A stretch of DNA of 25,467 nucleotides, taken from NCBI GenBank assembly GCA_024195585.1, contig SWBL01000514.1, forward strand, positions 1-25,467, given 5' to 3'. Position 1 is the first letter of the stretch. Every line of letters starts with the position of its first letter. The position numbers were made by a program, and so were the translations under genes. Below are positions 10,243 to 19,540 of this stretch, piece after piece. The notes beneath the pieces were generated by a model, which searched no databases, was not told where the DNA came from, and was given only the letters and a program-made list of their open reading frames with translations. The DNA is from Aureobasidium sp. EXF-3400. Taxonomy: Eukaryota > Ascomycota > Dothideomycetes > Dothideales > Saccotheciaceae.

Positions 10243-10577
10243 ATGTCCTCTAACACCATGAACACCTCATCTACCAACGGTCACGGTATAAGCCCCTCAT
10301 CACACCTTATCCACCCCCATCACGAAATCGCTAACAAGCCATGGCCGAAACAGAAAACATCTTAGCCCGAGAGGTCACAGTGGAGGTCGAGCACGTCAAC
10401 AAGAAGCCCATCAAGCGCATCGTTCCCGAGAAGATCGCCGAGGTTGGCCAGTGGAAGGCCGCCAAGGAGGAGGACAAGGCTGTCACTGAGGAGGATAAGG
10501 TTATCATTGAGGAAGACAAGGCTGTCATTGAGGAAGTCAAGGCGGACATGTCGACCGAAGATGCAAACATGAACTGA
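10243..10577 (+). CDS. Small acidic protein with tandem heptad repeats, function unknown
   Basis: I model two exons, 10243-10285 and 10354-10577, giving 88 aa. The ATG at 10243 follows a pyrimidine-rich leader and a good ACC context. The intron GTATAAG..AACAG (10286-10353, 68 nt) has a CTAAC branch 19 nt before the acceptor. An AAG acceptor at 10338 also keeps the frame (adding AMAET) but lies too close to the branch. The protein has a Ser/Thr/Asn-rich start, a basic patch (NKKPIKRIVPEK), then three and a half copies of a seven-residue unit of the type EEDKAVT / EEDKVII / EEDKAVI (DNA 10467-10541, 21-bp period). A continuous charged helix or coiled coil is likely. I do not recognise the family. 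The leader suggests good expression; nuclear, cytosolic or stress roles are all guesses. Confidence 0.65.
10467..10541 (+). repeat. 21-bp coding tandem repeat, about 3.5 copies
   Basis: Units at 10467-10487, 10488-10508, 10509-10529 and a partial at 10530-10541 share the pattern GAGGA(G/A)GA(C/T)AAGG. Differences between copies are mostly A/G or C/T changes, several of them synonymous. The period is exactly one heptad, so copy-number change would not shift the frame. Confidence 0.8.
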
Positions 10578-11231
10578 GTGCGTCTCAAACAATACGACCC
10601 CAGCGAAACCGAAGACAAAGCTCAAGGTTAAAAAATGAACACTTGAACGTTACCAAAGCACAGCTAACGATACGTCAAAGGGAAGGAGCAACTCGGAAAT
10701 CAGAAAACCGATAGAGACAAGAAGCGATTGCCTACAGCAAACAAAAAAGCACGCAATCGCATCAAATACTCTTCTTGACTCAAAGAATGGTAGATAATTG
10801 ATGGAACGATAGTCTATCAAAGAGATACCAAAAAAAAAAAAAAAAAAAAAAAAAGAATAGATAGAGGACAAAGAGGACAAATTCATCCTCGCCTCCTATG
10901 CATTGCTTTGTGTGTCCCCGGGTTTAGATGTATCTTTCTTGTGTGCTTCCCTCTACTGTATCACGTTTCCTTCCATCATTCCCCCATCTCAATCTCCTAA
11001 CCGTCCGCCATGTTTTGCTTTCATCAATTCTATCTGTCGTTCAGTGGTATTCAGGGATTTTTCGTATTTGCAAGCGACAGTTTGGAAGAGGAAAACAGAC
11101 AATGCTTCCAAGCCTAAGGGAAAAAAAAGAAAAAAACAATAAGGGAATCATGGTGAAAATATCAATAAAACAACAAAGAGAAAGTAGAGAGTAAAAGAAA
11201 ATGTGGAGCAAAACGGGTGTTGCTTGGTCGT
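10578..11231. other. Convergent 3' flanks with a 25-base A tract
   Basis: This holds the 3' untranslated regions of the small acidic gene (plus) and PAS kinase (minus). It is AT-rich and contains an uninterrupted run of 25 A at 10830-10854, plus a CT-rich stretch from ~10900 to 11000. No coding frame is convincing. Confidence 0.6.
10830..10854. repeat. Poly(A) homopolymer, 25 nt
   Basis: Twenty-five consecutive A between ATACC and GAATAG. It lies between convergent genes. Its length is likely to be unstable and prone to sequencing error. No target-site duplication or processed gene copy is visible beside it. Confidence 0.9.
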
Positions 11232-14200
11232 TTAATCATCCTCGGGGTCGACATATGTGCACCATGGATGATCGACAACTGCTTGAATGCCGATACGTCT
11301 CTCGACGTCGCGATCTAGCATTTTGCGGATGAGGTCGATGCAGTCTTCGCTCATGATATACGGCACTCTTAGATCGTGGTCCATAATCTCGTCGATGCTG
11401 TAGAAGGGATTCTCCTTGTACACAATCGTGTATAAAAGGATGCCAAGCGCCCACACGTCTTGTTCTTTGCCTCGGTAAGGACTGCCGCGTAGAACCTCAG
11501 GCGCCGCATAGTCGATGGTGCCAACGAAAACGTCAAAGGGACCTGACTTGATGTATGCTGCACTGCCAAAATCGACAAGCTTGACAGCACCATCTCCATC
11601 GAGAATAACGTTTTCGTCCTTGATGTCTCGATGCACGACCTTGGCCTTGATGTGCAAGTGGTGCAAAGCATTGGCGACCTGTACAAAGATCTTCCGACAC
11701 TCCTTCTCCTCCATATTAACACGAAGTTCGATGTAATCGAATAAGTCCATGCCAGGCAGACCATGAGGAATCATTTCGATGTAATAGTTGATATCGTCTT
11801 CAAAGAAATCGGCCATCTCGACAATGTTTGGATGCTGCAAACCGTCCCCTCGTAAATAGTCCAGAACGTGAATCTCCAAAGGCACTGTGCCAAGTCGTCG
11901 ATCTCTAGTCCACGTATCGACCAGAATGCGGCGTTTCGTAACATATTTGATGCACATCTTCTGTGCATTTGCTTTCTTGTATCTCGCAAGCTTGACTTGA
12001 CCATACGCTCCTTGGCCCATTTCTTCAAGAATGAGGAAGTCAGCGATGGTCTTCTTCTTTATGGTGGTTGCACCAGCTTCGATAGCAGCAGGAGATGGAT
12101 GTTCGAAAGGTTCGCTCGTAAGCAATGGCGTTCCTGATGAGTGTGATTGGGTTGGTGAATTTTGTAACTGTTGAGTTATGAGTGAAGGCGTGTCGACCTT
12201 CGTCTTGGTCTCACTGCTGGAGTCTTCACTGTCCTGATCTCCACTCGAGTTCGATGGTACAGGTACCGGTTGCTGCGGAGGAGTAACAGGCCTGGACACT
12301 ACTGGAATGACAGGACCAACACCGTGGTTGACGGCATGAAGCTGTCTCGAGTATGTGATCCATAAGGCGTAGACAACCTCTGATGCAGGCAAAGAATCTG
12401 CATCTATACGGCTGTGTTCCGGAATGCTGTCGAAGCTATGGCGATCGCTTTTGACGACGCGCATCTGAACATCGATCATGATGTCTGAGCCGTCTCTATG
12501 TTTCGCAGGCAGGCCACTGGGCTTGAGGAAGATGGAAGCGGCATCTGCGCGACCTTCACGAAGGGCAAGAAGTGCGCGGGCTTTTCTGAAACTGTGTTCG
12601 GGAATGACCAGACCGTCAACCAAGCGAATCTTGTCTTCGTCGGTCAACAAGTGAAGTATACTGTCGAAGTAGGGTATCAAGTCAGTAATAGGAAGGCCAT
12701 CAGGGGCATCGTAGCCGAAAAGAGAAGCAGAAAAGACGTTATTTGAGCTGGCAATCTCGAGCGTATCGGGGTTCAGAACAAGGATGCCAGCAATATGAGG
12801 GAAGCTGGAAATGCGCAATGTCGGTTGGCCAGAGAGTTGATCGATGGTGATGGGAACGCTGATGCTGTTTGCCGTTCGAGCAGTGTAGCGGCGTAAAGAA
12901 GCGATCTGATCGAAGTCCAGCATGCCAGTGTTTGTACCGGCCAGTTTTGGCAATTCGGGAACCAATTTCCTAATATCTGTGCCCCTACGCACTCTTTCGA
13001 TACCCCAGATGGACTCCAACGCACCAACACCTTTTTCGACGCAACCAATCTCATCAACTGTAATGTAAGCAACGTCCTCAGCAATTTCTTCAAGCACCCA
13101 AATCAAACCGCCCTGTTTTTCCTTGACCCACAGGCTGGCTGATCCAATGTCGCCATTGCGCTTCTGGATAGGAACAACATCACCACAGAGTAGCACACCG
13201 CGTGATTTTTGCGAAGAATTGGGAGCGGCACGGCGTGTCGTCGAAACCGAATCTATGCCGTTGACGGTCTTTGAGCGTCTGCTCTGGTAGGTTTGGCGGG
13301 CAGGGGGTTTGCTCAGGAGCTTGGCCGTTACACCGCTACCTTTTGCCAGAGCTGAAGATGACGGGCTGTGGTTAGGAGACTTGTTGTTTTGGGTGTAGAG
13401 GTCCGAGTCGGGATGTCTTAGTTTGTTTTCAAGCCATTTGCGTCGCTCGGGACGAATGACTTCCATGATGCCCATTTTGCGCACTTCAGCACGGGTGACA
13501 CCAAACACAAGACATGCCAGATCGTTGGCAGCAGTGATGGTCCAAGGAGCGCGCGCATCGGTAGTGAAAATAGCCTGAGCAGCATTAGATTGTCTGCCAT
13601 GGCCATGACCATGGCCGTGAGAGGTGGACCCAGCAAGCGAGGTAGTCGACTTGGACGTATGCAATACTGAAGGAACATGGCTTGGAGTAAGAGCCTCTGC
13701 ACGACGGGGCACATCAGCAGCGTGATAAGGTGTGGCTAGAGCGTCGGAGAGACGATGCTGCAAGCTCAGGCCGCTTGTGTCAGTGTAGGTGCGCTTGAGC
13801 GAGATGCGCTTGGGTTCGGGTTGCAGTGTATCCTTCTCTTCGGACGACTTGATGAACTTGGGAGAGGTGGGCGACATGACCAAGTCGTCGTCGAAGTCTT
13901 TGGGGCTCTCACTGAGGGGCGCGAAATTCTTCTCGAAAATGTTGTCTGCCGAGGGATCGGCTGGACCGCTGAGCGGAGCTCCCATTATGCCCAAACCCGG
14001 AGCTTGCAACGAATTGCCATCAGGACCTAGTAAGTTGGCGCGTTGCAACAGTTCCACCATGCTCTGTACTTCGTGATCTCCGGTGATTTTTGCTTGAGCA
14101 TTCAGAATGGCGGGATTCGAAGAGCCCCACCCTGGTCTATCTTTCATGAAATCAACCGACCTCTTCAGGATCATCTGGCGATTGTGTATCGACGTCTCGG

Positions 14201-14749
14201 ACTGATGTGCGAAGGAGAAGGAATGCAGAGATTCGGATGGGAAGCGGCTGAGATCCTCGCCAAAGGGTAATACGGGCGACGAAGGGCCCGAGGGCAGGGA
14301 AGCGGGCAGCGGCTGCGAGGATATGTTGATGTTGAGCGAGGGAGAGCGCGAAGTCTGCAACTGAGGTGAGGTAGGTTGGCGATTGTGGGATTGTCTGATG
14401 CGGCGCAGGCCACTTTCGCGTTCAGGCAGAGTCGGGGAGCTTGTGATTCATCAGCGGGAGCATGGCTGCCATGTGGGCGTGCAGGATCTGACCTGGTCAT
14501 GCTGCGCAGGCCGGCGGCCTCGAGGGCTGCAGCGTCAAAAGACATTCTTGGGCGCTGGGCTTCGGCGGATATGGAGCCGCGAGGAGGCAGAGACAAGAGA
14601 CTACCGGTGCTCTGAATGCGCGACAAGATGCGTAGCTCTTCGTCATGTTGAGTGGGCGATGGTTGGAAGCCTTGTTGGCGGTCAGATGGGGCACCTGAGA
14701 GTTTTGAAGCAGCACACTTGCCATGATTGTTGCATACTGGCGAACTCAT
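11232..14749 (-). CDS. PAS-domain serine/threonine kinase (PAS kinase)
   Basis: Best model: exon 1 14749-14493, intron 14492-14395 (98 nt, GTCAGA..CATCAG), exon 2 14394-11232; 1139 aa. The N-terminal ~360 residues are low complexity with an HGHGHGHG run at ~345. A PAS fold follows (APWTITAANDLACLVFGVTRAEV, ~367 on), then a second PAS-like region (HIAGILVLNPDTLEIASSN..LFGYD). The C-terminal kinase (~869-1130) is complete: GQGAYG loop, CIK lysine (~902), HRDIKDEN (Asp1009), DFG (~1027), APE and WALGILLY. PAS kinases sense nutrient state and phosphorylate glycogen synthase, UDP-glucose pyrophosphorylase and translation factors; yeast Psk1/Psk2 are the model. The first 86 residues are less certain. 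A 53-nt intron 14413-14361 (GTGGCC..CTCAG) would also join the frames, but its donor is poor. ATG 14749 is the first in its frame, with A at -3. Confidence 0.93.
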
Positions 14750-15674
14750 GCTCGGACCGCCACCCCAACAACTCGACCTGGAGATTGGTGGAGAGTCGAC
14801 GACACGGTCAGGAGGAGACGAGGACTCGTACAAGACAGTTGGTCAGCGTGGGCGCGCGTCGACAAAGCAGCAGCGGGTCGACAACAGAGAGCAGTCAGTG
14901 TGACCGGCGGCTCGGGCTCGTGCTCAGAGAGTGGGCGGTCGTGGCTGCGGTCCAGAGTCGAAATCTCGGATGAATCAATCAATCAGTCCCAGCACCCGCC
15001 TGATCTGAGACGCCCAAATCCAACAGCGATGATGCGCGCTCGAGTCGACCTGTCAAAATAATCAAGTTACTGAGTCTCGTCGACGTCGTGTCTGCATCAA
15101 CACAATTGACCCTTCTTTCCCCTTTCATGTGGGGGAATCTCTTTTGAAAAGTGCCCAGATGAAAACGGTCCCGGCGCGAAACCGTCTCAGTGACAAGAGT
15201 CAAAACACCCGGCCATCACCACGCGCCCTCTGTCTCATGTCAACACACTCTAAGCTATCTACTACCTTAGCCTTGGTTCGTCGTGTCCGCATGTCCTGCA
15301 TCCGCCTCTTGACCGACTGCTTGTCTTGTCTTGTCTTTGTCATGCTTTTGCACTTCCGCAATTGACCGTTTACCTTTCCCCGAGTCGTCCCTCATGCGGC
15401 CCGAGGTCGCAGAATGAGTCTCATGCGAATGTCTTGCTCACACTGACAAATTGCCCATCCCAAGGCTATACAACGGAAGCCTTACAGTACAATCTTGATG
15501 CCATACTATGCGGCAAAAGGCTGCTCACAAAGACAAGGTACTTAGTCAATACCCATTATCTTTACTACGTAACCTCGCAGAAGCAATCTTCGTCTTGTGT
15601 CATTGTCTGCAAGTGCATTTGCTTGTTCCTCAAGTACGTGGACGTACTCCTTCGGCGCCCTCGGGATAACTTCC
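14750..15674. promoter_or_regulatory. PAS kinase upstream region / TOP3 3' flank
   Basis: About 0.9 kb between two minus-strand genes. It should contain the PAS kinase promoter and the TOP3 3' UTR. A short CTTGT microsatellite lies at about 15319-15337 and a GATT repeat (minus strand) near 14970-14985. The plus-strand frame at 15326-15814 overlaps the last TOP3 exons and has no family features. No other gene seen. Confidence 0.5.
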
Positions 15675-17990
15675 TCATCTGTTGCCTCTCGCACCCGGTA
15701 CATATCTGTCAACCGACTGTTCCGTTGCTCGTTAGCAATTGTCCATTTATGCTTTTCTCCGTCATGCTACTCACCGCTTTCAAGATGTTGATGCCTCGTC
15801 TCGTTCTGATATAGACGTCTCTATACATGTCCAGGCTCTCATGCACCACGTCACCTTTTGTTGTAGTACCTGCGCAAATCGCTCTCATCTTGTTCTCCAT
15901 CTGTCTCGGTCATCAGCCATGGTCTCTAACAGCTGATCTTTGTAAACTTACCTCTTTTCGAAGGAAGGGTTTGCTCAAGTTCATCTCAAATCCCATGTCC
16001 TCGTAGCCTTTGACGAGGGCTACTCCCAAGGTTGTTGGGATGAATTCCTGGACGCCGCCTTGCTGACCTCCGCCACGTCCACCGCCTGCTCTGCCTCCTC
16101 GACCACCTCTTCCTCTTCCGCGACCACGTCCTCTGCCTCGGCCTCGGCCTCCAACGTCGTCATCATCATTATCTTCCTGGACGGGCGGTGCTTCACCTTC
16201 TTCTCGTTCGTCTTCACCTTCTGTAGGCGCTCTCCGAGCCCGAGGTCGTGTCATGACGTACTCTCGTTCTTTAACTCTCGCAATGTGCTCGGCCATTGTA
16301 GCATCGGTCCCGATGCCATTCGCATCCATGAGTGCAATGAGATCTGGCTCTGTCAGAAACCCTGGTGGGCTTGTCTTGCCTTCAGTCATTCTGGCTTCGG
16401 TCGGTTCAAATGTTTCCCCGACCTGAAACTGTGGAAGTTGTTGTGTGCTTGTCCACTTGTCGTAGGGATAGACGTCCAGGTAATTTCTTGCAAGCACTGT
16501 TAATCCAGAGGCATTGAAGATTTCGGATCCATACAGGATGCCGACCTCATCACGAGAGCCTTTGGCATCTTCACTACAGCAAGCAAGAAATCTTCTGACT
16601 ACGAATTCGTACACTTTGCGCTCGTCTTGGTTGTCAAGTGCGTTTGGTGTGACAAAATTGACCGGATGAATTGGCGGATGGGCCTTGTCGTTGTTGCGGC
16701 CTTGTCTTGGCTGGTTGAAGCCTCCATTCATGAGGCTGCAATCTGTTAGCGTATGATTGATTTGGAAAAAGCGTGATTGCCATACTTCTGAGCGAACGGT
16801 CCCCAGGTCTGTGATTGAGTTTGCTTCTGGACCAGAGCTCTCAGATCCATTCCTCTGTCAAATTGATCTGTTTCGGTTCTTGGATAACTGATGAAACCTT
16901 TGTTGTAAAGGTCTTCTGCAACTTTCATGACTCTTTGACTGTCCATACGCAAGAATCTGCTTCCCATCTTTTGTAATTCGACAGTTGTCAGTGGTAAGGG
17001 CTTCCACTTGCTAGCCGGCTTGGTCTGTACTTTGATGACTTTGGCATACTTGGCAGTCAGACATCTCTCGAACAGTATAATGACCGCCATTCGATCAAAG
17101 AGGTTAATACGGGCCCATCGAAAGTTGACGGTGATGTCGTCTTTGACATGTGTGACTTTTATAGCCCAATAAGGCTCGGGAACGAAATTCTTAACCATGA
17201 AATACCTGTCGACAACGAAGCCAAGCGTAGGAAACTGGCAGCCGCCATAGCTCAAGATTTTCTTCTCTTCAGAAGAGAAGACGCCGCGATCTTTGAGATA
17301 CTGTGCAATCTCCAGTGTTTGCCAGCGGGTGAAGCTAGCGCCAATACGAAGATCCAGCTCTATTCTTGCAGCAACCGCATTGGCCGAGTTCTCGTCGAGA
17401 GGAATAGGGTTGCGAGCAGCCTGTATGATATGGGCTCTTTCAATGTTGGAGAATCTTGCTCGTACGACCTTTCCAGGCTGCCTTAGGCGAGGATTAGTAC
17501 TGAGGGCAACTTCTCTGATTTCACTGCCGATGTGTTCACCCTCTCTATCGCAATCGGTCCAGATGAAAAGAATTTGTACGTTGCGAGCCTGTGTCTCGAT
17601 GTTGGCAGCAATACCTTTCTTGTCTTCTTCCACATAAGTCACCAAGGGAGCATCGAAAAGGCGCTCGGGATCGCAGGATCTCCAACCCCTGAAGTCGGAG
17701 ACGAAGTCTGTACTTTGCAAATGGCCAGCTACACTAGTCATGACGACATCGCAGGGACCCCAGTTTGGGAAGTTGTACGAGAAGTTGTAATTTTTGAGCC
17801 ATGGCGTACGTGAGTTGGACTGTAATTTTAGTCAAGGTGGGTTCAAGAGAAGAGTTGATAAAGGAAAGAATGGATAGAGTGGCGGATCAGATGTGAAGCT
17901 TACAACTCGATGTGAACCGCCAGACAGGTGGCCAGCCACGGCTTTGGCGATTGAGGGCTTTTCTGCCACACAGAGCACCTTGGTCACCAT
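15675..17990 (-). CDS. TOP3: DNA topoisomerase III (type IA)
   Basis: Five exons (17990-17904, 17819-16786, 16735-15952, 15900-15775, 15716-15675) give 690 aa. Introns are 84, 50, 51 and 58 nt; those at 16785-16736 and 15774-15717 have clear CTAAC branches. The enzyme passes one DNA strand through another and, with a RecQ helicase and Rmi1, resolves recombination intermediates in the nucleus. Features: Toprim start KVLCVAEKPSIAKAV, acidic DCDREGEHIG at ~118-127, GGCQFPTLG, and the catalytic tyrosine in GFISYPRTETDQF (~Tyr341), then NNDKAHPPIHP and GIGTDATMAEHI. Unusual is a ~65-residue insert (~538-603): an acidic EGEDEREEGE part, then an RG/RGG tract, placed between REYV and the conserved FIPTTLGVALVKGY. 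The gene ends in a 13-residue exon (SVDRYVPGARGNR) without zinc fingers, as in yeast Top3. It is divergent from the DUF1295 gene, 312 bp away. Confidence 0.94.
16066..16152 (-). repeat. RG/RGG-encoding low-complexity tract inside TOP3
   Basis: About 29 codons, nearly all Gly and Arg, encode a run of GR pairs followed by GGRGGRAGGGRGGG. On the plus strand it appears as repeats of the CCTCGGCC / CCACGTCC kind. RGG boxes elsewhere bind RNA or G-rich DNA and are arginine-methylated. The reading frame stays intact through the tract. Confidence 0.85.
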
Positions 17991-18302
17991 CTCTGTGGGC
18001 ACTGTTGACCTATTCAGACCATGGTGTTGCAAATGTTCGAGTCGCCGAGTTGCAGCAAAAAGTCACAACGCGTGGAGAAGGCGGAAGACGCGCCGCTGCC
18101 TGATCGGGACAAGATAACGAGACGGACCGGTCCGAGCGCTCCAAGGACCGGACCCTTTATGATGCTCCTTGGCGATGACGAGTTGATGTTGTCGTCGATC
18201 GCAGTTCCTGCTTCTGTTGGCTTTGAGCTTCCATCGCGTGTCGAATCCACCTTTACACCTTTCAATCTCGCACCAGATTGACCTCGTTTTCCGGACACCA
18301 AG
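17991..18302. promoter_or_regulatory. Bidirectional promoter, TOP3 / DUF1295
   Basis: A 312-bp space between two divergent start codons. Two elements stand out. ACGCGT at 18068-18073, 78 bp before the TOP3 ATG, matches the MluI cell-cycle box bound by MBF at replication and repair genes. CGGACCGGTCCG at 18123-18134 is a perfect 12-bp palindrome of the form CGG-N6-CCG, a classic Zn2Cys6 dimer site, with a related GGACCGGACC at 18144-18153. The DUF1295 leader (18240-18300) is CT-rich. Binding is inferred only. Confidence 0.55.
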
Positions 18303-19367
18303 ATGCTGCTTCCTCCACCAGTCGGCACGGCGCTGCCTCTTGTCAAGACGCTCGCCGATACCGTAGACTTTAGCAAGACCGTCTTGCCCTTCGTCGACCA
18401 ACTCTATGCTCTGCCTCAGCAGATCCTACAAGCAGGCGCCGACACGCAGGCCCTCAAGCATCTGTACTTGTCCACCAATCCTCTGATATCCGGCCTTGCT
18501 TTCGCTCTGGCAATCACCCCCATCTTCCTCGTCGTGTCCGAAGTCAACAAGAACTACTCGCAGGTCGACCGCTGCTGGAGCTTGTTACCCACCGTCTACA
18601 ACATTCATTACAATATCTGGGCTCGCCTGAATGACCTGCCTACACAAAGACTCGACAACATCATGGCCTTCAGCGTCTGCTGGTCCATTCGTCTGACCTT
18701 CAATTACTGGCGTCGCGGTGGTTACAGCATTGGCTCTGAGGACTACCGATGGGAAACTGTCCGCGGCTGGGTCAACCGCCCGCTCTTCTTCCTTTTCAAC
18801 ATCCTGTTCATCTGCATCGCCCAGAGTGTTTTGCTTTTCATGATCACCACTCCTACTTACGTCCTCATGCTTGCCTCGCGCCTTTCTGGCCAGAACATGA
18901 ACACCACCGACATCCTTTTCGCCCGCGCTCTCCTGGTCCTCGTTATTTTCGAGTACTTCGCCGACGGCTCGCAATGGAACTTCCACAAGGCCAAGCACGC
19001 TTACCAGAAGACGGCCAAAGTCCCCACTGGGTGGACACGCGAGGATCTTGAGCCAGGCTTCAACGCCACCGGTCTCTTCCGCTACTCGAGACATCCCAAC
19101 TTCCTCGGAGAGCAGCTCGTTTGGGTCACCCTGTACCAATGGTCATGTGTTGAGACCAACTCCTTGTACAACTGGACCGGTCTTGGCGCCATGTCATACC
19201 TGATCCTCTTCCAATCTAGCACTTGGCTCACCGAGAAGTTGAGTGCCGAAAAATACCCAGAATACAAGATCTACCAACAGAGAGTTGGCAAGTTCCTGCC
19301 TAAGCTCACTGGTCCTGGTTGGGGTGATTACATAAACGCACAGAAGAAGGCTCCCAAGAAGAAGTAG
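18303..19367 (+). CDS. DUF1295 / steroid 5-alpha-reductase-like membrane protein
   Basis: A single-exon gene for 354 aa; the ATG follows a CT-rich leader and CACCAAG. Several hydrophobic spans are visible: NPLISGLAFALAITPIFLVV, NRPLFFLFNILFICIAQSVLLF, FARALLVLVIFEYFADG and GLGAMSYLILFQSS. The DUF1295 signatures are present: QVDRCWSLLPTVYNI, RLTFNYWRRGGYSIGSEDYRW and the near-C-terminal LFRYSRHPNFLGEQLVW (~258-274), the part shared with steroid 5-alpha reductases and isoprenylcysteine methyltransferases that binds cofactor. Six or so transmembrane helices and an ER location are expected. The tail ends in Lys-rich KKAPKKK; it is not a canonical KKXX retrieval signal because the -4 residue is Pro. 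The substrate is unknown; a role in lipid or sterol reduction is a family-based guess. Confidence 0.9.
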   Translation: MLLPPPVGTALPLVKTLADTVDFSKTVLPFVDQLYALPQQILQAGADTQALKHLYLSTNPLISGLAFALAITPIFLVVSEVNKNYSQVDRCWSLLPTVYNIHYNIWARLNDLPTQRLDNIMAFSVCWSIRLTFNYWRRGGYSIGSEDYRWETVRGWVNRPLFFLFNILFICIAQSVLLFMITTPTYVLMLASRLSGQNMNTTDILFARALLVLVIFEYFADGSQWNFHKAKHAYQKTAKVPTGWTREDLEPGFNATGLFRYSRHPNFLGEQLVWVTLYQWSCVETNSLYNWTGLGAMSYLILFQSSTWLTEKLSAEKYPEYKIYQQRVGKFLPKLTGPGWGDYINAQKKAPKKK

Positions 19368-19540
19368 AAAGCTTTACGCATCTACGTGTTAGTTGCATCG
19401 TGTCGCCCTACGTCCTACCAAGGGACTGAGCCAAAGCACTTTGGCAAGCTTAGGCCTGTAAAGCATTTTTACACATCACCTTATGATTTGAAGCATAATG
19501 AAAAGACACGATTTGATTCCGATAGCATCGCACTTGTTCC
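19368..19540. other. Convergent 3' flanks, DUF1295 and TBC gene
   Basis: A short 173-bp spacer between the stop codons of two converging genes. It is AT-richer than its surroundings. No gene or strong terminator structure is visible. Confidence 0.6.

Noticed and set aside
10830..10854. Poly(A) run as the tail of a retroposed gene or LINE
   Set aside because: No target-site duplication, no processed gene copy next to it; it lies between ordinary 3' flanks.
14105..14125. tRNA B-box-like TTCGAATCC on the minus strand
   Set aside because: It is inside the conserved PAS kinase reading frame (SNPAILNAQ region) and has no A box or acceptor stem at the right distance.
15326..15814. Plus-strand ORF of 162 codons
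   Set aside because: Overlaps the last two TOP3 exons antisense and shows Cys/Ser-rich shadow composition.
18585..19139. Minus-strand ORF of 184 codons inside DUF1295 gene
   Set aside because: Exact antisense shadow of a well-supported membrane protein gene with biased codon use.
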